DNA of 64,000 nt from Caenorhabditis remanei (Eukaryota; Nematoda; Chromadorea; Rhabditida; Rhabditidae). The position numbers and the translations under genes were made by a program. How positions within the stretch are numbered: position 1 is the stretch's first letter; the number at the start of each line of letters is the position of its first letter. Where the stretch lies: contig NC_071330.1 of the NCBI RefSeq assembly GCF_010183535.1, forward strand, positions 15,729,717 through 15,793,716, read 5' to 3'. This document shows, piece after piece, positions 1-10,278 of this stretch. The notes under the pieces are model-generated. The model had not been told where the DNA came from, did not search any database, and was given only the letters and a program-made list of their open reading frames with translations.

Positions 1-1320
1 CAGAGTCAACAGAAAGATAGCTACTCCACCCTTTTGTTCTAAAATCTCGACCATAATTACAACTTTCATATACTCACTGTCTATGCTCTTATCAAAACAA
101 AAAACCAAAAAGCTTTTCGGACCTGGCGGGAACGAACTCTCTACCCCATGGGTGAGAATCATCTGCGTAGACCGCTACTCCAAATATGCGCGGCCGCGGC
201 GCTCTCGAGAATGCAGTCAAGAAACACCGAGTCAGTAGTTTTGAGCTTTCAACCACCCTGTCGGGACACACCTTTTCTCAACGCTTTCTACTGTTGAAAT
301 CGACATCGTCTCCAGAAGACGTCAAATTTGAAATTTTTGAAAAAAGAAAAGTTCGGGCATCAACTAAGCCTAATTTCCAATCTATCTATCTAGGTTTCAT
401 AAAAATCGGTCCACTACGGAGGGAGTTATGATCAGCGACAAATAAACGGACACACGGATCTGTTGAATATTATTAGTAAAGATAACTTTCATGGGTCTTG
501 CCACGAATGGAACGTAGATACGGTAGGTTTTATGAGTTTGAGAATTTCGAAAAACACATTTTGAAACATTCGCATAGAGTGTGTTTTGGTAACCGTTGCT
601 GAGAACAGCTAGATGAAAGCAAACAAACGGAGAGAGTGTGTGTCATGGAGAGAGTGTTAGAGAATCAGAGACATGTGGTGAAGGTCAGTCTCCGCCCCCT
701 CAACACCCCGTCGATTCTTTTCCTTCCCCCTAACCAAAAGTCTCTCGAGATGCCTTAACGGAATAGGCGTTATATTGATTTTTATTAAATTCTAATTTAT
801 TTTTTCTATTATTTTTCTTATATATCCGTTGTGGACCATTTGAAGGTGAGTAACTATTGAGAAATGTATGAAATGTATAGTTTTCGGTCTAAAATTGGTA
901 TATTTTTGGTATTATTCCCATTGGAAACCCCGAAATTTCCATTTTTCCATGATTTTTCTGCTTTTCTGTTTGGAAACAAGTTTTTGATAAAAATTGAATA
1001 AAAAATGCCCAACTGTCGACAGAAACCGAACATTTCGTGAACAAATCCCCATTTTACAACTGACTGGCGCACCTTGGACGCGTTTTCAAAAATATGGTGC
1101 ATCTGACCAATTTCAGACTGTTTTCAACCAGTTTTTCAAAGTGGAAATTGAGATTTATATATTTTCAATTTTAAATACATTTTTGACGCGTTTTATCCGA
1201 CAAAAACGACAATATATACATTGTCTGGCGCACCTTGGACGCGCTTTCACAAATATTGTGCATTTGGTCAATTTCCGACAGTTTTTTTCAACGAATTTAA
1301 AATGATTTCAGTGTTTTCAG
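1..1320. other. Upstream of innexin-like fragment, no firm gene
   Basis: I see no convincing long coding exon here. A GA-rich, non-repetitive stretch around 600-760 looks like promoter or 5' leader sequence. A good donor (GTGAGTAA) at about 845 could end a short upstream exon of the + strand innexin-like fragment. Two units of the dispersed repeat with the core GGCGCACCTTGGACGCG lie near 1065 and 1230. The same repeat is abundant in the TTC7 introns further right. Confidence 0.3.
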
Positions 1321-1681
1321 AACTGCCCACTGTTCAAAGTGCAGACGATTGGATGGCTTCAACATTCACTTGCTTCATATTGATTGCTGCAAGCGCAGTG
1401 CTGACAGCTGTAAGGTAATCGTTAGATTTGTAGAAAAAGTAATACAGCTACATTTTAGAGCAAGAGGATCACCATTTGCTTGTGATGTTCCACAAACTTA
1501 TTCTGGTGAATGGGCGCAAACTGCTGAAGTAGAATGTTTCATGAAAGGACTTCATTTTCCATGGAATGTGAGAAACCACGATTCTCCGCTACAACGAGTT
1601 CCGCTCGATGGAGCCGAGCCAAGAAATTTTTGTTCAAAGTTTAAAAAGTGTACTATTCCTCTTTATTTCCTCTTATTATAA
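1321..1681 (+). pseudogene. Innexin-like fragment (TM1 and start of first extracellular loop)
   Basis: Two exons are joined by a typical 44-bp intron: 1321-1414 and 1459 to either a donor at 1567 or the stop at 1679-1681. The spliced product has a DDW motif followed by a hydrophobic segment (FTCFILIAASAVLTA), then G.PFACDVP, then GEWAQTAEVECF. This is the order seen at the innexin N-terminus: first membrane span, Gly-Pro, first loop cysteine, a Trp/Tyr/Ala/Glu patch, second loop cysteine. Innexins form gap junctions and non-junctional hemichannels. The remaining three membrane spans are not found: after the loop the frame runs into a stop and an AATAAA at 1919-1924. Either the gene is truncated or its remaining exons are very diverged. 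The 5' end is also undefined. Assignment rests on motif recognition only. Confidence 0.45.
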
Positions 1682-1918
1682 TATTATTTTCATATTTCTT
1701 CTGTTATAATTCAAATCTCTTATTGCCTCCTCTTTCCCATAAGTCATCTTCTATTTGTTAACCTTTTGGCCCCTGTGCCCTTTGTTCTATTTTCTGTATT
1801 TGTAATATTACTTCTTTTCATCTCTAACCCCTCAAACCCCACCCCTATTTCTCACTCTTCACCTTACACCCCACGATCGTCCCCCCCATCAATTGTTAAT
1901 TAACTGTTAAAGTCTCTA

Positions 1919-1924
1919 AATAAA
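1919..1924 (+). terminator. Poly(A) signal AATAAA
   Basis: AATAAA lies about 240 bp after the stop of the innexin-like fragment, in a pyrimidine-rich unique region. It probably ends that transcript. Confidence 0.35.
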
Positions 1925-2031
1925 CTTGTTATTGAAAAGAGCAAGTCTACTGACCACCCATCACGAAACGGACAAGATATTCATTCTAGTCTAATTTAAA
2001 AAGTACATTTCATTCGAAGGTTTTGTGCATA

Positions 2032-2366
2032 CTTGCAAGTCGAAACGGGCCAGTGCGTAACTCGCTTCAAACTAAATATTATGAGCTCAAAAATAAACCA
2101 AAATGTAGATCTCGACGAGTTCTATGTCCGTGACCAACTACGGGCTGGATGGCTATTCGTTATTGTGCCGCGGGCCGGGAAAAAGTTGCCAAAAAACGCG
2201 AAAACTGCTAAAAAAGCCATTTTAGCCCGGCCCGCAGCTAATAATGAATAGCCATCCGGCCCGTAGTTGGTCACGGACATAGAACTCGTCGAGATCTACA
2301 TTTTCGTATATTTTTGAGCTCATAATATTGAGTTTGAAGCGAGTTGCGGGCTGCCCAGTTTGCAAG
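2032..2366. mobile_element. Foldback MITE (CTTGCAA termini)
   Basis: A 335-bp near-palindrome. Both arms carry the same blocks in inverted order: GATCTCGACGAGTTC, GGATGGCTATTCGTT and CGGGCCGGG. The ends read CTTGCAA and TTGCAAG and are flanked by TA on both sides, so a TA target duplication is likely. No coding capacity. Related, more diverged copies lie at 7196-7735, 44990-45140 and 46770-47260. Confidence 0.75.
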
Positions 2367-2600
2367 TATGGTTTTGTGGCATACTTATCTCTCTATTTTT
2401 CAGACGAATCGATTTCTCCGCGTATTTTGAGCAAAAATGAACAATCATTCGCGATAGGAAGGAATAGTTGATTATTGTGTCGGCATTCATTGCTTTTTGA
2501 CATTTTTAGTAAATAAATGGTTTCCGTCTTAAGATGTTTACCCAGTAAATCAACTTAATAAATGTTTAGTAGCAATGTGTCGCAAACAAATGACGTTCAT

Positions 2601-4209
2601 TTATTCATAAAAGTGTCCAACAAATGAATTAGGATATTCTTGTAACAGTTGTTTATCGAATCCCTCTTCCAGTTCCTTTTCTTTGATATAAACATTCAAA
2701 TTGAAATTAAACAGATTCTCAATATCCTCTACCTGAAACCGTCTTCCAATCCATTTCTCTTGGTTAAACTCTTCCAGATACTGGTCCACATCATCAATCG
2801 GCAGTGATCTCCTGACACAACTTTGAAAATTGACTCTTCGGTGTCTGTACTTTGGAGCAAGTTTTCTTAGCTCCGCCTTATTCGTCTCCTCATTAACTTT
2901 CTTGACAATACTGGACTTCACGAAAAACTTCATACTCAAACTCAATTTCCGTTGTTTTTCCATGGTGACCACTTGTAATATAGTTGACATCTTTTTCTCG
3001 ATATCCGTCTCTGCTATGTAAAACCAATGTGACAAATCAATCGATATTTTGTCTGTTGGGAATAATCTTCTGATGTTGGGAATGAAGTTGTGGTATCCTC
3101 TGGGTACTATTATTTCTGAATGGTGGTTTCCGAATCCTCTCACACAATATATGGAATCAGACATTCTCACATCGACATGACTAAATTTCAGATCTGAGGA
3201 CTTCTCAGTTATCGAATATGGGTCATTTAGTCTGACTGGAGTAAAATAATTATACTGTAACCAGTCGACACTGCATAATCCTCCATTCGTATAAAATATC
3301 ATGTTGAGTTTGACTGATTTCACATTCCATTTTCTCAGAATGATATCGATAACTTCTCGTGGCATATGCATGTGGTTACGCGTTTCTTCATTCGGGTGTA
3401 ATCTGGACTCATTAACCCATATGACAAGTTTATCACAAGAGATTGTCGAAAGAATAGTTTCATCCAGTTCTTTGAAACATCCTTCTTTGTTTTTTGACTT
3501 AGAGATACAGTACTCTGCAATGTCTTCGAATAGTTTATCAGTCACATGCAGTTTCTTGTAGTTCTTTGAATAAGTCATAGTTTGTAGTGTACTCAATCTC
3601 AATGGACCATACTCTAGACACGTCTTGGCAATATTTGAACACTTCTCACATCCATCGCATAATTCTTCTAATCCAATTAGTGATTCAATATATTTTCCTT
3701 AAAGGCGGTATTAAAAATTAATAATCAAATTGTTACATTTATCTTACCACATCCGCCAATCAACTGAGAATGAATCATATTATGTAGTTTGTGCTTGAAC
3801 TTATTTCCCAGATAACTAAGCCGCTTTGTAATTATCTTCTCAACTTTTACACCGACAGCAGTGCTGAGAAATCTGGAAAAAAAAAACAATTTTTAATTAA
3901 AGAATGAGTCAAACATTACGTGAAATATCCTGAAACTGCGTAATTATCAATTTTCCGATAATTGACATAGATGAAATCTTTTGGTTGAATTTCAATTTCT
4001 TCCGGGTGGGGAATGTACTCGATTTTCATTCTTTGATGACTTTTCCGGATTAAATGCAGGAAAGTGTTATTTATTGATTTGTTGATCAATCGAACATTTA
4101 AATTATTCCTGAAGTCGTCGGACAGATAACTGAGCATGTTTTCCAGGAGATGTTGGTTAGTGAATACTTTTGCATAAAATATTTCAGTGACGCAATTTGA
4201 GAGACCCAT
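2601..4209 (-). CDS. F-box-like protein, three exons
   Basis: Exons are 4209-3920, 3872-3748 and 3697-2601; frames join cleanly to give 503 residues. The introns are 47 and 50 bp. The start is the first in-frame ATG (MGLSN); longer upstream reading depends on a GTG, which is not credible here. An F-box-like motif follows at residues ~20-55 (LLENMLSYLS, then INKSINNTFLHLI), the Leu/Pro-rich helix that in F-box proteins binds SKP1 for SCF ubiquitin ligases. The middle exon is basic; exon 3 opens with a cysteine cluster (CDGCEKCS). The large C-terminal part is probably the substrate-binding region, but I do not recognise its family. Such F-box genes are greatly expanded and fast-evolving in Caenorhabditis. 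The poly(A) signal AATAAA (2605-2600) overlaps the stop codon. SCF function is inferred. Confidence 0.65.
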
Positions 4210-4389
4210 CTCTAACAGATAGAATACGAGTTGGTTAGGGATGAAGAGAATGAATAAGGTATTTTCCACAATCGATTCTTTTTAATCTCAACAATGCCAA
4301 TTTCCTACATTTGATGGGAATTCACACCCTAATTATAATTGCGTGTGAGTGTGTGTGTACTCTGTGTGCAAATCCATTATTCACAATGA

Positions 4390-4975
4390 TATATTGATCG
4401 AGTCCCTCATCTCTCACGGAACCTTGATGCGCTAGCAGCAATACTGACGCATTTCTCGTGCAATTTGTATTTGTTCAAATTGCTGGTCTGAATCAGAGCT
4501 TCGGAATCAGAGTTGAGCGGAATGCGATTTTTGAAATGGCGGAAGGCGGAATCCGGAACCGGAATCAAATTTTCGAAATGCGGAATCCGGAATCCGGAAC
4601 CGGAATGACGAAAAAACCCGGAATTCCGGAATTTCGGAATCCTGAATGATTCGATAAATTTGCAAGTCCAAGTCATTTTTTCGAGTGTTTTTAATGATAT
4701 ATAAAGTTTAAAACTACTTTTGAGGTTCAAAACCGAAAAAGGAGTAATGCAGTTGTCTTTAAAACTCAAAAAAAATTTAAAATTTAATCTTCAGGATTCC
4801 GGAAAAAAAATTCAAAAAACCGGAATCCGGAATCGGAATGAAAATTTTCATTTTCCGGAATCGGAATATCAAAAAAACCCGGAATTCCGGACAACTATGA
4901 TGTACGATGCGCAAACAGCAATACTGACGCATTCTCGTGCAATTTTTCGGCAATTTTGAAATCTCTCGGCACATC
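4390..4975. repeat. CCGGAAT-rich repeat with flanking direct repeats
   Basis: About 480 bp rich in GGAATCCGGAA/TTCCGGAATT words in two clusters (4500-4650 and 4795-4895). A direct repeat with the core CAGCAATACTGACGCATT lies near each end (about 4436 and 4916). The short reading frames here are by-products of the repeat. It lies between the F-box gene and the 3' end of eak-7. Confidence 0.6.
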
Positions 4976-4978
4976 TCA

Positions 4979-4984
4979 TTTATT
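4979..4984 (-). terminator. eak-7 poly(A) signal
   Basis: Reverse-strand AATAAA, repeated at 4983-4988, about 120 bp past the eak-7 stop. It gives a short 3' UTR typical of the genus. Confidence 0.6.
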
Positions 4985-5107
4985 TATTTACAATTTCCAA
5001 GTGAAGAAAAGTGACATAGACACACAAATAGAGCACAAATAAACTATACAATACTAATATCGAAACACAAATTATCATACATCTCTTCAATCAAATCAAT
5101 CGATAAA

Positions 5108-8100
5108 TCACTTCTCCGACAGCTGGCTCTTATCCGATTGACTCGCATTATTATTCTCAATCTGTTCCTGCCGTTTCGCCTCCATTTCCATTGCGGCACG
5201 TTCGTTGGAGAACTTGAATCCGGCCATTTCGAGGAGTGTCTTGTCCGGATTGTCATCCCAATTTCCTGGTAGTGGCACTTTCTTGTGTTTTTCGGCCTGA
5301 AAATTCCCTTTTTCGATTAAAAAGTCGCGGTTTTCAGTGATTTTCAGTTTTTAAAAAGCATTAATTATGTAAAGATCGCCAAAATATGTGCTTGGAGTGG
5401 CCTAGAAGTCCAAATTGATCATTCTTAAACAAAAATTCGCAATTTTGACATTCAGAACAAGATTTTCTGTCCTAAACCAACCTATTCAAGCAATTTTGAA
5501 TCCGAAACTGATACCGCACTTACTGATTCGCCAAAAAATTCATTTTCAGGACACAAATTGACTTTTTTCATAATTATTCGCTCAATTTTGACAGTTTGAT
5601 CTATTAAATTAATACTTTGTCACTAGATACGTTTAAAATCGTCATAAAATTCTAGAACTGGCACTGTGCCAAGTTTTCTACCGTAACCCTAATGATGACG
5701 CTAATCAATAAAGCGCCCAAACGTCGTTTTTAAAGCGAAATTTTGCAAGAAAACCACGAAAAAATCACTTTTTAGATAAAAAATGAGGCTTAGCCATGTA
5801 AATTGGAACTGTTTCAGCCAAATTACTGTAGGGATGCAATTCTTAGTTTCTCCTATAGCAAAATACTCAGATTTTAAGATTTCAAGCTAAAACTACAGCA
5901 ATTTCAGACAATTTTCTACAAAACGGAGGTTCTTTGCTATTTCAAGATAGGAAATTGAAAATAAACTTAAAATTCAGAAATTTAAGCCGAATTACCGTAA
6001 AAACGCTATATTTTGTTTCTCCCGGTGAAAAAAACTCGGATTTTAAGGTCTCAAGCAGAAAACTACGGAAGTTTCAGTCAAAATTTGTATAAAATAGAGA
6101 TTCTTTGCTATTTCAGGCTTGAGTATTGAAAATAAACAAGGAAATTTCAGTCAAATTACCAAAAAAATGAAAATTTTAGTTTCTCCCGGTGAAAAAACCC
6201 GGCTTTGAAGGTCTCATACTGAAAACTACGACATTTTCAGAAAATTCTGTATAAAATAGAGATTCTTTGCTATTTCAGGCTTGAGTATTAAAAATAAACA
6301 AGGAAATTTCACCCAAATTACCGTAAGAATGCCATGTTTAGATTCTAACTGTGAAAAAAGCTGAAAACTACGACATTTTCAGTCAAAATTGTCTAAAATA
6401 GAGATTTTTGCTATTTTCAAGCCTAAACTATCAAATTTTCGCATTTTTCCATCTAAACCTACCTGCTGCTTCTGCCAATTCTTCAACTTCTGCTGTTCTG
6501 CGAGTGTTCCAGCACCGGCGCATCCCCAGACCTCGATATCGAGTACCTCATCAAAATCTTTTCCGATTTTGAGTTCACTCGTGTTGAACGACAACCCGTA
6601 GGCGGCCGTTCGTATTTTCAGATTACAATAAATCGAGTTCGCCTCATCGATACGACGAATTCTCGGTGATATTTCGAAGAATGATGTGAATGGGCCGCCG
6701 AAACGACTGCCAGAGTGTCTCCACTCCTGATCCGTCGCCAACACCACTACCCGACCATCTTTCAACCGGAATATTGTTACAGTAGGACCGCGGTAATCGA
6801 ATACCATCGTCTCGAATCGATTTGTACTTATTCCGTGTTGAAGTGAGGTGTACAAAGGTGTCCAGTGACCGTCTCCAGGTGTTTCCGATGGTTTTCCGGG
6901 AAAGTAGAAGTTGGGCAGCGATGATTGTACAAACCACATTTGGAGTGGCGTGAGAATGTCGGAGGCGTAGTCCGGATTGGGCTGGAAATATAGGAAATAT
7001 AGGGGGTTTTGCGCGTGAAACTATGAAATTCTAGAACTGGCACGGTGCCAAGTTCTCTACAGTAGCCCTGTGAACCGCAAAAACGTCGTTTTTAAAGCGG
7101 ATTTTTGCGATTACGACATGAGAATCACGAAAAAAAACCAGTTTTCGGATTGAAATTAAGGGTTAGCTATTAAAATGGGAATCGTTTTTACCATACTTGC
7201 AAACTGGCCGGCGCGTAACTCGCGTCAAACTCAATATTATGAGCTGAAAAATATACCAAAATATAGATCCCCGGCGAGTTCTGTATCTGTGACCTACTAC
7301 GGACCGGATGGCTATTCGTTAATGTGCCGCAGGCAGGGCTAGAATGGTTTTTATTAGCAGTTTTCCCGTTTTTTAGCACTTTTTCCCGGCCCGCGGCACA
7401 TTAACGAATAGCCATCCGGTCATTAGTATGTTATATGCATAAATCTCGTTGAGATATACATTTTGGCATGTTTTTCAGCTCATAGTTTTGCGATTTTTCA
7501 GCTCATAACATTGCAAGTTACGCGCTGGCCAATTAATGTGTCCCGGGTCGGAGTAGAATGGATTTTTTGGCCATTTTCTCGGTTTTCCCATCTTTTCCGG
7601 AGCTCGCGGCACATTAACGTATAGTCATCCTGCTCGTATTATATCAAAGATATAGAACTCGTCGAGATCTACATTTTGGTGTAATTTTCAACTCTGAACA
7701 TCGAGTCTGACGCGAATTACACCCCGGCTATATCATATATATGATATCGATACACTTTTGACTCCGTTACAGTAATCTCATGTCCACAGGCTCTCTAACT
7801 ATCCGAATCTAGTCATGATTGCACTCATCCTAAGGCTTTCCGCCGCACATTTTCTTATTTCCCCTTTCCGTCTTCCGCTATTTTAGGCTCTGAATTCCTT
7901 TCAAACTCACAATCTTATTCCCCGTCACCGCCGACACCACTCGATTCTGGACCGCCTGTGTGAACTTCTCACAGTACTCCCGCCGCCAACTCATTATCGA
8001 TTGAGTCGCCTCGTCGCCCTTCTTCCCGCAAGTCTGAAAATTTGTTGTTAATTATCTAAATTACTCAATTAACTCCAAACTTACCATATTTTCAACTAGA

Positions 8101-9702
8101 TTCTTGATAAATTGCTCATCTCCTTGAATGGCGGAGGCACCTGCCGAATCGGAGCACACTTTGATGAAGTGGTAGACGGGTTGCAGGACTGGAAATTGGG
8201 AATTTGAGCATTTCTGGACTAGTTTTGGTGGCCTAACTTTGGGTTTCTAGGCCACCAACTCATATTTGAGAGTTCTAACTCAAAAATTTGAATTTTGATG
8301 GTTTTTGAAATAAAATTTAGTGGAAAACTCGGAAAATTTACTTAAAATCACTCGATGACTAGTTTTTGTGGCCGAACTTTGGGTTTTTAGGCCACCAACC
8401 GAAAATTCCCTGTTTTTAGTCGAATTTCTTGGGTTTTTCATGGTTTCTGTGGTCGAATTTTGAAAAAAACCAAAAAAAATCCCACAAAATCAGTCGGGGG
8501 ACTAGTTTTGGTGGCCTAGCTTTTTCAAAATTTGAAATCGGGAATTTCGACCTGAATTTTTCAGTTTTTCGAACGATTTTTGAGAGTAAATGAGTGAAAT
8601 AGACGGTTTTAAACTAAAAATAAGGAAAAATTTACTTAAAATCACTCGATGACTAGTTTTTGTGGCCGAACTTTCGGTTTTTAGGCCACCAACCGAAAAT
8701 TCCCTGTTTTTAGTCGACTTTCTAGAAATTTTATAAATTTTAAAGTCAAATTTAGCGAAAAATTACAAAAGTTTACTCAAAAATTACTCGGGGACTAGTT
8801 TTGGTGGCCTAACTTTGGGTTTCTAGGCCACCAACCGAAAATTCCTTATTTTTAGTCAAATTTCTTGGGTTTTTCATGGTTTTGGTCATGGTCGAATTTT
8901 GGAAAAATCAAAAAAAAATTCCATAAAATGAGTCGGGGGACTAGTTTTGGTGGCCTAGCTTTCTCATAATTAGAATTTCTGCGTTTAGACTCAAATTTTT
9001 CAGTTTTTCGATAGATTTTTGCGTGAAAATGGGTAAAATAAACGGTTTTAAAACTAAAAATAAGAAAAAATTTTCCCAAAAATCACTCGGGGACTAGTTT
9101 TGGTGGACTTACTTTGGGTTTCTAGGCCACCAACCAAAAATTCCCTGTTTTTAGTCAAATTTCTTGGATTTTTATGAATTTTAAAGTCAAATTTAGCAAA
9201 AAATTAGAAAAACTCATTCAAAATCACTCGGGGACTAGTTTTGCTGGCCTAACTTTCTCCTATTTGAGTTTCTAGGCCACCAAGTCAAAATTCAGTGATT
9301 CTGATTATTTTTGAGCGCATTTTTTGTTATTTTCGTTATTTTTCGCTTATTTTCTACAATTTCACTCACTTTTCACATAAATATCAGTCGAAGTGCCATA
9401 CAACGGTGTAAACTTCTGCTGAAACTGTTGCCTTGTGATGTATTTTTCGGTTTTCGAGCCGGCAAAATAATTGAGTAGACTTTCACCTAGATCTTGGTCA
9501 AAAAGACGCTGAAAATCGATAATTTTATCGAGTTTTAAGCGAAAAATCTGCTCACAATCAATTTTTCCGAGGAAATTTCGTCTTTTCCATCGGAAATCCG
9601 GGAAAAATACTCATCCAACTGGGGATTTGACTGGTTTTCCGGGGTTTCCAACTCATTTTTCGATTCCGAGTGCGATTTCTTCTTGCTATGATCGTTTCCC
9701 AT
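5108..9702 (-). CDS. eak-7: EAK-7 / MEAK7 ortholog, TLDc-domain protein
   Basis: Six exons with matching phases: 9702-9556, 9508-9370, 8188-8085, 8033-7911, 6981-6463, 5296-5108; 406 residues. The ATG directly follows GATTTCAG, a likely trans-splice acceptor. The protein starts MGNDHSKKK, a good N-myristoylation signal (Gly2, Ser6), as in EAK-7. The TLDc domain fills the large fifth exon (residues ~172-340): [30 protein letters not shown], then the typical ending with a Gly-rich segment (VWGCAGAG). The C-terminal exon is charged and holds [16 protein letters not shown]. In C. elegans EAK-7 acts at the plasma membrane in parallel with AKT-1 to restrain DAF-16/FoxO; the human homolog MEAK7 is a lysosomal mTOR partner. 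Introns 2, 4 and 5 are long and filled with repeats. The EAK-7 assignment rests on TLDc plus myristoyl start and length. Confidence 0.88.
5310..6440. other. eak-7 intron 5, AT-rich with degenerate short repeats
   Basis: This intron contains three or four degenerate copies of a unit built on GAGATTCTTTGCTATTTCA and TTTCTCCCGGTGAAAAAA, spaced roughly 120-180 bp. I see no other coding or structured element. Confidence 0.5.
7196..7735. mobile_element. Compound or nested MITE in eak-7 intron 4
   Basis: The left end reads CTTGCAAACTGGCC after a TA, as in the element at 2032-2366, and the inverted blocks GGATGGCTATTCGTT / AACGAATAGCCATCC are present at 7308-7410. A second set (CGCGGCACATTAACG and GAACTCGTCGAGATCTACA) continues to about 7735. 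This suggests two copies in tandem or nested rather than one intact palindrome. Confidence 0.6.
8200..9340. repeat. Tandem intronic repeat in eak-7 intron 2
   Basis: Imperfect units of roughly 150-190 bp are marked by CGGGGACTAGTTTTGGTGG and TTTCTAGGCCACCAACC, at about 8220, 8350, 8500, 8650, 8790, 8940, 9090 and 9230. They fill nearly all of the 1,181-bp intron. No coding content is evident. Confidence 0.7.
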
Positions 9703-10278
9703 CTGAAATCGGGGAAAAATTGATTTTTTTCTGTTACCGAAAAAAAATTTTGTGAAAAAAGAAAAAAAACGAGCATTCCGATGATTCCGAATTTTCGAGA
9801 GGCACATTTATCGATTTTTGAGACGAGTTGAGACGAAGAAATGACGATTTTTATGCGATTTTTATTGGTTTTTGCGTGGAAAAATGTCAATTATTTTTAA
9901 TTGGGGTACGGTCAACAAGGTACGCAAACACCGTCACGTCGGAATGCACTTTGGAGGGTTTTTGGTGGTTTTCGGTGGTTTTTAGTGGTTTTTTTTGCAA
10001 TTTTCGTTAAATTCAGTCAGTTTTTTAGTAATTTCCATAAGTTTTTAAGCTAAAAATCTGAAAAAATCACTGAAAAACACAGTTTTTAGCTCTAAAAACC
10101 ACTTTTCACTAATTTTCCAAGTGGGTTACGGTCGACAAAGTACGCAAACACCGCCACGCACTTTCACGTACCCTCAAAGATTTTTTACATCATTTTCGCA
10201 ATTTTTCCTCTAAAATCCACCATTTTTTGTGATTTTTTCACATTTTTTAATCAAAAAATCGATATTTTTGCAGAAATC
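9703..10278. promoter_or_regulatory. Divergent promoter between eak-7 and the microprotein gene
   Basis: The 576 bp between two divergently transcribed starts must hold both promoters. A block of about 40 bp is present twice in the same orientation, at about 9905-9950 and 10121-10170. Both copies contain TACGCAAACACCG followed by CACG and a nearby GCACTTT. The same core, inverted (CGGTGTTTGCGTAC-like), recurs in the intron at 52100-52700, so it may be a dispersed repeat rather than a dedicated promoter element. Confidence 0.5.

Noticed and set aside
4458..4959. Frames rich in FRNPES / GIRNRN
   Set aside because: Direct translations of the CCGGAAT repeat.
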